In this document: positions 55,852 through 64,000 of the stretch, in pieces | Layout of the letters: every line of letters starts with the position of its first letter | Numbering within the stretch: position 1 is the first letter of the stretch | Origin: Eriocheir sinensis | Lineage: Eukaryota > Arthropoda > Malacostraca > Decapoda > Varunidae | Assembly: GCF_024679095.1 (NCBI RefSeq) | Contig: NC_066513.1 | Span: forward strand, 4,199,526 to 4,263,525 | Reading direction: 5' to 3' | Length of the DNA: 64,000 bases | Position numbers and translations under genes: made by a program | Notes under the pieces: generated by a model | What the model saw: only the letters and a program-made list of their open reading frames with translations | What the model was told of the DNA's origin: nothing | The model's database searches: none

Positions 55852-56517
55852 TGTGAGGGCAACTACCAACTTAGCGGCCGAACGACCGGGGCACTCCTGC
55901 CGTCCGCCCGCATCTTGCCGTTCGAAGCTGTGCAACTACCGAGCCGCAGCGAACCACCTGCTTCACTTCCGTTGCTCGTTCGCCTGACGCCGTTCGACGC
56001 CTCGGTCAACTGAACCACCGAGGCTTCTCAACCCGCTATAGGAGGCGACTTGGTTGCCGCCCGCGCCTTCCTCGTCAGACAGCGGCCGAGCCTCGCCCTG
56101 AACACTTGATTCTGCTATAGCTCCTGCCCTGCTCTCACTCGGGCTAACTCAGATACCGTGGGCTCGTTCTGGGTGCCTTACCTCTCCCCTCTCCACGCCC
56201 TGGACTCCCGTGAGTGCCGTGAACCTGACGCCCCTTCTCCTCCTGCGCCTCCCTCGTCTACCACATCTACACCACTTCAAGGACAAAGCTGTGCTGCCTC
56301 GTCATTGCCACTTAAAGGACGAGACGCCCCGAAGAGGAAGAAGTCGTGCAATAGGTCATTGCTGAGTCCGGCGTGCTGAAGCCTTCTTGTCGGAGACTTC
56401 AGATTGTGAGGCCTGTTTTGGGGTTTTCTTACTTTACTTAAAGTAAACTGATGTCTAACCATTTATCTTGTTTGTTTATCCCTTCCGATTACAGCACCCA
56501 ACTCTGGAACCTTGACA
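55852..56517 (+). repeat. 3' LTR
   Basis: 666 bp, nearly identical to the 5' LTR and followed by the AAGAT duplication (56518-56522). Confidence 0.93.
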
Positions 56518-57845
56518 AAGATAGAAAGAGAGGCAACATGGCGGCGAAATTTAAGAGGTAGAAGACTATCAGTAAGAGGAGGAGAGCTGATGAGACGAAG
56601 AGCCTTAGACTCCACTCTGTCGAATAGAGCTGTGTGAGTGGAGCCCCCCCACACGTGAGATGCATACTCCATACGAGGGCGGACAAGGCCCCTGTAAATG
56701 GATAGCAACTGTGCGGGGGAGAAGAACTGGCGGAGACGCTACAGAACCCCCAGCCTCGAGGAAGCTATTTAGTAAGAGAAGAGATATGAAGTTTCCAGTT
56801 GATATTTTGAGTTAAGGATAGTCTGAGGTTGCTTAGTGTTGAAGGTGATAGCTGAGTGCTGTCAAAGAATAGGGGATAGTTGTTTGGAAGATTGTGTTGA
56901 GTGGATAGGTGGATAAACTGTGTTTTGAGGCGTTGAAGGACACCAAGTTCTTCTTGCCCCAATCGGAAATAATAGTAAGGTCTGAGCCTAAGCGTTCCGC
57001 CGCCTCCATCCTGGAATCATTTAGTTCCTGTTGGGTGGGTCTTCTATTAAAAGAAGTTGAGTAATGCAAAGTAGAGTCATCGGCGTAAGAATGGATAGGA
57101 CAAGTTCGTTTTGGAAAGTTCATCAGTGAACAACAGAAAGAGAGTGGGAGATAGGACAGAACCCTGCGGAACACCACTATTAATAGGTTTAGGGGAAGAA
57201 CAGTGACCGTCTATCACAGCAGAAATAGAACGGTTAGAGAGGAAACTTGAGATAAAGGTAAAGAGAGAAGGATGTAAACCGTAGGAGGGAAGTTTGAAAA
57301 GCAAAGATTTGTGCCAGACCCTATCAAAGGCTTTTGATATGTCCAGCGCAATAGCAAAGGTTTCAGCGAAACGGCTAAGAGAGAGTCAAGAGTCAGTTAG
57401 GAAGGCAAGATTACCAGTAGAACGCCCCTTGCGGAACCCATACTGGCGATCAGATAGAAGGTCAGAAGTGGAAAGGTGCTTTTGAATCTTCCGGTTAAGG
57501 ATTGATTCAAAAGCTTTAGATAGACAAGAAAGCAAAGCTATAGGACGGTAGTTTGACGGATTGGAACGGTCACCCTTCTTAGGCACAGGTTGTTTGAAGG
57601 CATATGTCCAGCAGGAAGGAAAGGTAGATGTTGTCAGGCAGAGGCGACAGTTTTTAAGGACAATAGGAGGCACTCCATCAGGTCCATAAGCCTTCTGAGA
57701 ATTGAGGCCAGAGAGGGCATAGAAAACATCATTCTTACGAATCTTAATAACAGGCATAAAGGAGTCAGAGGGGGGATGAATAGAAGGAATATGCCCATTG
57801 TCCAGAGTGGAGTTTTTAGAGAAAGTTAGTTTACATAGTTTACAA
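56518..57845 (-). pseudogene. Jockey-like LINE RT part (family A copy 5), right of the LTR insertion
   Basis: The minus strand from 57845 reads FSKNSTLDNGHIPSIHPPSD, AYGPDGVPPIVLKNC, PVPKKGDRSNPSNYRPIALL and QYGFRKGRSTGNLAFL. A shift follows near 57390, then IALDISKAFDRVWHKSLLFK (motif A) and SGVPQGSVLSPTLFLLF (motif B). The catalytic YADD-type motif is just past a break near 57090. VESKALRLISSPPLTDSLLP and KFRRHVASLSIF then lead up to the AAGAT boundary. The motif A context (SKAFDRVWH) fits the jockey group. The 5' end at about 57845 abuts a Myb/SANT-like gene. Confidence 0.87.
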
Positions 57846-58939
57846 ACATGGAAGTCAAAACAACAGTCATAATAGGAACTCACACGTGGCTGACATTGCA
57901 TCGAGGTCAAACGGATTTCCTATGTCGTGCAAATCCATGCCAAGTATTGTCAGCACTTTGTCTGATTCTTTTGGCATGGAGGTGCCCCACCTCCACCGGT
58001 TCGCATGTACTCCCGCCTCTTCATTGGATGTTCTTGTTTTGCCCTAAAATGAAGGAACAGTAAATATATGTTATTATTGTATTCATACATAGCATTTATA
58101 TATATTGCATTGTATTTGCGCATTCATTTCCTTTTTTTTTTTTTTTTTTTTGTTATTTGTCTTTATTGCAACTAATTCAAGAATGTAGTTTTAGGTGTGC
58201 TTTAATTAAGATCATTCAGAGACGCTGTACGAATACTGTCTCTGTCGTTCATATGTTTTGTGAATGGGGATTAATGGGATGGGTTGATAGGCCTGGGACA
58301 CCTCTCATCTATTTCTTCCCACAATGAAAAAAAATGCAAATAAGAAATTGATGGGCATGGTTTCCTCCCTGAACCCTACGTTGATGACTTTACTTGGCAG
58401 TTACCCTTCCATAAAGACCTATGTAGTTTATTAATGGATGGATGAATGTTCTATACATATGATCTGAAAATTCATATTTGCGCTGAACAATAGTGATTGA
58501 TCACAGGTGATTCATGGGATCAATGCAAAAATTGCATCCCAGGTTAAGTGCATAAGTTGCTATTTATATTACGACAGATGTTCAACAATGGAATATATCT
58601 CTCGGTTAGAAAGTCATGTGAATAGCATTATTTTTTAGTCGTTCTTTTAACTTACTTTACTTTTAAACGCTCCCAAACTTTCTTGAGTTACTGTTCAGTG
58701 CGCTGCGGTCCAAGGTTGTGGGAATTAAACAGGCGAGTGATTCGGGCCCACGCTGCCCTCTTCTGGAGGACGACCTTCCCGTCTGTCCTCCTATCTTGGA
58801 GGATCTTCTCCTCACAGATGAGGCCCATGAGAAGGTTTCGCTCAGGAGGTGAAATTGGACTGGTTCTGGCACTCAGTACTCTTTCCATTTCTAAAAATCC
58901 TACGTTCCCTGAGAAAGAAGACAAAACATGAAGCAGCAA
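57846..58939 (-). pseudogene. Second Myb/SANT-like gene fragment
   Basis: The minus strand at 58939-58640 reads LICEEKILQDRRTDGKVVLQ and KRAAWARITRLFNSHNLGPQ. After a TAA in frame it reads LKKVWERLK, a Myb/SANT-like domain with one nonsense codon. A plausible intron (58640-58055, with a 23-T run at 58129) leads to a second exon (58050-57850). That exon has MKRREYMRTGGGGAPP and, after a shift, ILGMDLHDIGNPFDLDA, the Gly-Gly-Pro and acidic-Asp pattern seen in this protein family. The 3' end is cut by the LINE at 57845. It is either a Harbinger accessory gene or a copy of a related host gene. Confidence 0.55.
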
Positions 58940-59009
58940 TAAATAAATAAAAATGTAACTTAGCCAAAAAAGTATGAAACTTTTAGCCCATTATCAGTAA
59001 CCTAGTCCC

Positions 59010-59140
59010 TACAAGTGAAGTGGCTATTAATGGTTACAATGCTAAGTGTCGTCTACACACGAAGGGTGGTGGTGTAATAATATATGCGAGAAGTAATTTA
59101 GAAGTCATTCAGCTTAACACAACCGAGACAGAGGCATATG
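59010..59140 (+). pseudogene. LINE endonuclease fragment
   Basis: The plus strand reads GYNAKCRLHTKGGGVIIYAR, SNLEVIQLNT and TEAYDSC, the beta-sheet region of a CR1/jockey-type endonuclease (GY..R.D....GGGV.IY.R). Only about 45 codons are left. A CGTGCGCTGACCTTC duplication follows at 59145-59180. Confidence 0.6.
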
Positions 59141-59896
59141 ATTCGTGCGCTGACCTTCTTGAGTCGTGCGCTGACCTTCCTAGGGTTAAGACGTTGACTT
59201 TTTGCTCCGCTGCTGTGTGATGCCATCTAGCCTTTTTCCTCTGCTTCTGTGGTGTGCTTTGAGGCGTTCTGTGCTTCTGGGAGCTTGCTGCTGTGCTAGA
59301 GGACTACACAATCAGAAGGATTACCACTACCTGCATACTACAGACCGCTAAGTGTTCTGATTTAATATTTATCTAGTTATATAGTTATCCACAGTTACTT
59401 CAGGCCACGTGTATTAAGCTTCCCACACCTAAACTAACTTCAACACTCTTTCACGGGAACCCAGTGCTACACGGTTTTATATTGCTTTTGTGTTTTCTTG
59501 TCCTTCTACTATTAGGATACTTTAGTGTTTTGTGATAATAGGAACACGTGGACCAGGCGCGCCAAGCTACGTTAATTTCTAAGTCCACACAAATCACTAG
59601 ATAATTCACCTTTCCACGCAAACCTAGTGAACACAGTTATTATCTTATTTACGTAAGTGATTTATCAGTATAATAATACAGGCACGTGTTTTGTCTTGGT
59701 AGGTAGAAATAACCGCGCCTTTTTTTCCGAGACACACCCGTTTCACCAGGGAGTTGACCTGACTGCGACCTGACAGCAGCTGCTGGTTTGTTATTTCCCT
59801 AGAGATTTGACCTGGCGACCTCACCGCAACTGCGGACTTTTGTTAGTGTCTTAACGCGCCAAATTAGTTTCGTCTTGCCTCGCCCATATCTTCACC
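59141..59896. other. Probable 5' UTR of the following LINE ORF1
   Basis: No open frame. The section 59730-59890 has a pair of similar phrases, TTGACCTGACTGCGACCTGA and TTGACCTGGCGACCTCACCG. Its role as 5' UTR is inferred only from position. Confidence 0.35.
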
Positions 59897-61575
59897 ATGC
59901 CGTCCCCCAAGCGTTGTTCCGGTTGTGGCTTTCGCATGGCCAAGCAGCACTTTCTTTCCAAGGACGTTTGTATGTTCTGTGTTAAAACTCAGAAGGATGA
60001 TCAGAGGATCATAGAGTTATAGAATAGGGTTACGACTCTCGCCGCCAGGTAGATTTATTAGTTAGTGCAGCAGCAACAAGCCCCGCCTCCTCCTCTTCCC
60101 CTTCCTCTTCCTCTTCTTCCTCGTCCTCCTCCCCTCCATCACCGGCTTTGGTATTCTCTTCTCCCACACAGCAGCCCCTCCCATCCTCCTCCTCCTCGAC
60201 CGTTTCCACTCGCCCCTCTTCCCACCCCTCCTTCTCCTCCTCCTTCACATCCTCCTCCTCCCCGCCTTCCTCTTCCGTCCCCATTCTCCCCACTTCCCAC
60301 CCCCCCTCCTCCTCCTCTCCCTTTTTCTCCTCCACGTCCTCCGCCTCCTCGTTCGTCCCTCCCTCCCACACCTGTCCCTCGCCTTCCCTTTCCCCCTCTT
60401 CCTCCTCCCTCTCCTCGTCCGTTCAGTCTAGCCCAACCAACGGAAGGGTGCAGACGTGTGGCTGTCTGCTCGAGCAGCAGTTCATCACTGCCAACCCGGC
60501 TCTCCATACAGCCCTTCAGGCTTAGGTTTAGAGTAATAAAGTTAGGTGTCCATACTCCCCCGTTGTCAGCTTTGACAGTCATTTCCTTCTCCCTTTAGGG
60601 ACCAGGGTACTTGTCCCTGGTCCAACTATCGGGCAACCCTCTCTTGTTAAAGCCTACGGAGTGCTGCGCAGGGAGCCTGCGGGTGAGCACACCGTCCTGC
60701 CTCCCTAGAGCACATTAGAGGTTATCCCGATACCCAGTAAACCCATCATTATTCCTCCCCTTTGCGTCCCACTCCTCCCTTGAAGGGGAGGAGTGTCCCC
60801 TACGGCCGAGCGCCAACCCTCTCCTCCCCCCAGTAGGGGGGGAGGAGCACCGGACCGACCTCCCCCACCTGAACGACCACCACCGCCTGAACGACTACCC
60901 ACACCCGACCGACCACCACCAACCACCACCACCATCCCGCTCGTTGACCCGCTTCGCGCAGAGTTTCTGATCATTCACTCTGACGACGTCAAACTTTCAA
61001 GTTTGAATGATTTTATCATCAAAAAAGTGATTGACGGCCAGGCAGGCGCAGTCAGTAATGTCAAGAAACTTGCCAGTGGAGACCTGCTCGTAGAAACATT
61101 CCTCCCCTCACAAGTGCGTGACTTGATGAAGCTTCGGATGTTTCACTGCTACAAGATTGCTGTCTCGATTCCGGTGAACATGAATTCGTGTAAGGGTGTT
61201 GCCACCCATCCCGATTTCATTGACATGGAAGTGGATGACATCCTTGAGCAGATGAAGGATCAAGGCGTAATTGAAGCCCGCCACGTAACTCGTCTTGTCA
61301 GCAACACGAGGATTAAGACCGCCACTGTTGTTTTCACTTTTGCCGGCTCTGCTCTCCCTCAGAAAGTAGAAGTTGGCTACGAGAAGAAAGAGTGTAGACC
61401 GTACATCCCCAACCCCCTTCGTTGTTTTAAGTGTCAGCTGTATGGCCACCATGGAAGCGCTTGTCGTTCTCCAAAGCTTTTCTGTGCCAGATGCGCTGGA
61501 GAGGGTCTCAAGGTCGAGGAATGCGTATCTCTGACTGAAAAGTGCCGTAACTATGGAGGGGCTAAAGTTGCTTGT
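59897..61575 (+). pseudogene. LINE ORF1 (gag-like) with N-terminal Cys finger and C-terminal CCHC knuckles
   Basis: An ATG at 59897 starts MPSPKRCSGCGFRMAKQHFL, then CMFC, a C-x2-C...C-x2-C finger, followed by a stop at about 60018 and a short coil. A pyrimidine tract (60065-60540) encodes Pro- or Ser-rich linkers in different frames. From 60793 the frame is open: a Pro-rich part, then FLIIHSDDVKLSSLNDFIIK, VKKLASGDLLVETFLPSQ and IPNPLRCFKCQLYGHHGSAC, the first knuckle. CARCAGEGLKVEEC is the second knuckle, and a partial third, CRNYGG, follows. This is the ORF1 type that binds element RNA in I/jockey-group LINEs. It is cut at about 61575, where the polymerase on the other strand begins. Confidence 0.8.
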
Positions 61576-64000
61576 GTCTATATAGCTTTTGAAGGGTTCC
61601 TGCGAGTACTCTGTTAATAGATCAGGAGTTTCAATTTCTGTTATTAAGGAATCAGTGTCACAATACACTAGTTTCGCCCGATCTCCGTAATGAGCCTTCA
61701 ACACATTGTAATAGAAATCATATAGTCGCAGCTTGGGCAGCTCTAGGATGTAGTAGCCAATGTAGTTTGGATGATTCACCCGTGAATATTTCCTATGGCG
61801 AGTTACAACTACATGGCCATCATTGAGGGGTACAACGCGTTTAAAGTAAGGACTTCGGGCCAGCTTCAAAAACTTTTCGCGGTTGGTGACAATATCTATG
61901 TCTTCACTATATTTGGCCACGTTCATCAGGAATCGACCAAAAATGCTGTTTGAAATACACTTGATTGCATTTTTCTTGATAGGGCAAGTAGCACTTTTGC
62001 GGGCTTCTATGTTATCCTGAATGAAGTCCGCAAGAAAGTGCTTTTGCTTAAACGTATAAATAGCATGCACTTTTTTAACAACCAGGCCTAGTCGAATAAG
62101 TAGTTTAAGGAGGGGCAGAGCAAATAGCATTTTCTCCTGAGCAGCATGTGTTCCAATCAGTTTTATGTTCTTACACGGTGCTGGACGGTTTTCTTCTTCA
62201 TACCATTCGCGTGTGACTGACGATATATCTCTGTTGGTGATATTGTGTCTTCTAATGATCAGTGGGAGGTCATCCGTTTTCTCAACGACTTCACGTGAGA
62301 CAGCCTCAGTATCGCACAGAATGAGATATCCAAAATCGCCATCGGTTGCTTGATTGACCAAGCCCCCGCTCAAAAACGACTGCATTTCTGTCTCATCTAG
62401 TTTTCTCATATCCCCACATGGCAACTTCTCTTGCATTACAGTGGGATAAAGACTGTTGAAGTCAAGATATGAAAGGAAAGTGCTTCTATCATGTTTTGGA
62501 TTAAACTGAGGGTTCGTGTAGATGTTATTGGCGCGTACAAAACGACGCACAACACTTGCGTAGCTCCCACGCACATTTGTTTGAATGCAATGATATATGT
62601 TTGGGCTACTAAGCACCTCTAATTCCTGCTGTTTTTAGCAGAAAGGAGTCATAGGCAAATCCTGGCAGGCTAACATAATTTACAATATCCAACCTCCACT
62701 GGGTTTTCAAAATACCTCGCCACTCTAGGAAGACATCACATAGAAGGCCAACATCCACTTTTACATAAAGCAACAAATAGTCCTTCAGGCTCTGACACCC
62801 AGCTACTTTCCAAACATTCTGAGCATGTTTATAATCACTTTCGGAAAGTTCTGCTTCTTGAAGCGAATTGAAAAAATCTTCGCGGGATGGAAGACGTGTC
62901 TCGGAAAGTCGTTCCATCGAATCCATATTATAGTCATAACAAAACACCTGCTTTCCCTTGATCAATAATGGCAACGCAGGTGCTGGCACATCTTTCAACA
63001 TCGGTTGTGTGCATATGGGTTCGTTCCCATTACTGATGAATTGGTTCGCTAAAGCCGCGAGTGAACCAGACATAAAGGCATACGAGTCAATAAATCTCAA
63101 GTCATTTATGATGACTTCATGGTATTTGTGAACTGAACGTTTTGGTCTTAGTTTGATTTTCAAGTCAGGTATCGTTAATTCACGCAGGATTAACGACATG
63201 TCGTAATTAGCATTATGTGCAATGAGAGTGAGCTGCAATTTGTGATTTTTCATTTGGAGGTTGCATCTATTACAATAAGCTCCAATGTAATTGTTTCCTG
63301 ATTTTTCATGGTCATGATGATTTACTCCTTTACCTTTTAAAAAACCCTATTTACAGAGAAGACAGTGAGTTTGCTCATTGTGACGTGCCGTATCTTCATT
63401 TGTCATGTTGATTTTATTGTAGCCTGTAGAAAATTTTAACTTTTTCCAGGCACACTGCATTGTATGAATAAAATGGTTTACAGCATTACTTCCACAATAG
63501 GATCCGCTTTGTACTGTTTTTCCGTTTCTATTCAATATAATGTAAGCATACGCTATGGCAAAGTGATGTATCTTTACACATCCAGACACATTCGAAGAAG
63601 GCTCTACGAGAATACTCTCAAAGTCATAGAATGCTAAATAAGATGTCTCATATGCCTTAGCATGATTAATAAATTTCACAGTAGAGCCCGCGGGTGGGAA
63701 TCTTAGTCTTGTGATCATCGTTGGGCAAATTAGCACATGTTCAGCAAGCGTTGTCTTGTTCTCACAGGCGCACAGGCAGATATCGCAAAACATTTTTTTC
63801 CCGCGACGTCGGCAGGTCAACAGGTTCATGTATGCGTCAAAGTCTTGGATAAGAGCTAGGTGTCTGTTCCCCAACAACAGACAATGAACAACTTCTTGAT
63901 CTTTGAGCCCCTTTCTGACTAGAGTTAGTTCGCCTTTTTTGTCTTCAACGTTGTCTAGACAGTAAACGCGAATACTTATGTTGTTTAATCTTTCAAGCCG
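61576..64000 (-). pseudogene. Family B DNA polymerase, protein-primed type (Maverick/Polinton-like), partial
   Basis: The frame enters from beyond the right edge and reads leftward. A Cys/His N-terminal part has FCDICLCAC with H and C near 63780-63720. Exo I follows (YLAFYDFESIL, about 63635), then a second Cys-rich part with an HDHEKSGNYIGAYCNRCN pattern near 63300. Exo II (LIAHNANYDMSLIL, about 63210) and Exo III (DYLLLYVKVDVGLL, about 62770) complete the exonuclease. The polymerase domain has LDFNSLYPTVM (motif A, about 62455), KCISNSIFGRF (motif B, about 61950) and YCDTDSL (motif C, about 61655). Shifts near 63350 and 62610 break the frame. It ends after motif C at the LINE ORF1 junction, so the C-terminal about 100 residues are lost. 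Such enzymes replicate Maverick/Polinton and related adintovirus-type elements. Capsid, integrase and ATPase genes are not in the window. Confidence 0.85.

Larger units (their letters stand above)
51074..56517 (+). mobile_element. LTR retrotransposon with Gmr1-like domain order
   Basis: Two LTRs (51074-51738 and 55852-56517) begin TGTGAGGG and end TGACA. The flanks carry the same 5 bp, AAGAT, on both sides, and the LINE reads through once the element is removed. Between the LTRs come gag, protease, an integrase zinc-binding domain and core start, and then the end of RNase H. Most of integrase and all RT are deleted. By eye the LTRs differ at 14 positions plus one indel in 665 bp (about 98 percent alike), so the insertion is recent. 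Confidence 0.92.

Noticed and set aside
60030..60582. Minus-strand Gly/Glu/Arg-rich frames opposite the pyrimidine tract
   Set aside because: Compositional shadows of the Pro/Ser-rich linker of LINE ORF1; no domain.

Overview
The window looks like non-coding, repeat-dominated chromosome of an arthropod, most likely a decapod crustacean. That placement is an inference from dense dinucleotide microsatellites, many decayed LINE copies of several clades, tRNA-derived SINEs, PIF/Harbinger and Maverick-type genes, and the absence of any prokaryotic operon structure. I recognise no single-copy host gene; almost every coding signal belongs to a mobile element, usually broken by stops, frameshifts or truncation.

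Left third (1-24 kb). There are three foldback (long inverted repeat) elements at 829-1092, 2471-2943 and 4561-5166. LINE remnants lie at 436-750, 1095-2470 and 5345-6172. A nearly complete CR1-type LINE (7013-10992, minus strand) has an ORF1 SGNH esterase and an ORF2 endonuclease plus reverse transcriptase. A segment with inverted arrays of a 9-bp motif lies at 12452-13316, an RTE-like LINE at 13612-15455 and a zinc-finger LINE ORF1 at 15600-16710. A diverged GT-rich dispersed repeat occurs three times. Then follow a 188-bp AT microsatellite, nested palindromes (20281-21110), two unrelated tRNA-type SINEs and a purine minisatellite.

Middle (24-43 kb). Here there is a LINE copy (24.9-26.0 kb), a 60-bp tandem repeat (28916-29276) and a LINE whose 740-codon reverse-transcriptase frame is still open (30409-32631). 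A 100-N assembly gap follows. An env-bearing Ty3/gypsy element (34001-42590) begins inside the gap, keeps two LTRs and a tRNA-Leu primer site, and has disrupted gag, protease, RT/RNase H, integrase and env-like regions.

Right third (43-64 kb). A 6.3-kb PIF/Harbinger transposon (43591-49934) has matching terminal repeats, a truncated transposase and an apparently intact three-exon Myb/SANT-like gene. A jockey-like LINE (50680-57845) is split by a 5.4-kb LTR retrotransposon (51074-56517) with a 5-bp target duplication. That retrotransposon carries integrase upstream of RNase H (Gmr1-like order) and a hugely repeated gag coiled coil. Next come a second Myb/SANT-like gene fragment and a LINE ORF1. 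A protein-primed family B DNA polymerase of Maverick/Polinton type runs off the right edge.

The elements act as a nested record of insertions rather than as a pathway. LTR elements sit in LINEs, SINEs sit in an LTR element and in the Harbinger element, and truncated elements abut each other.
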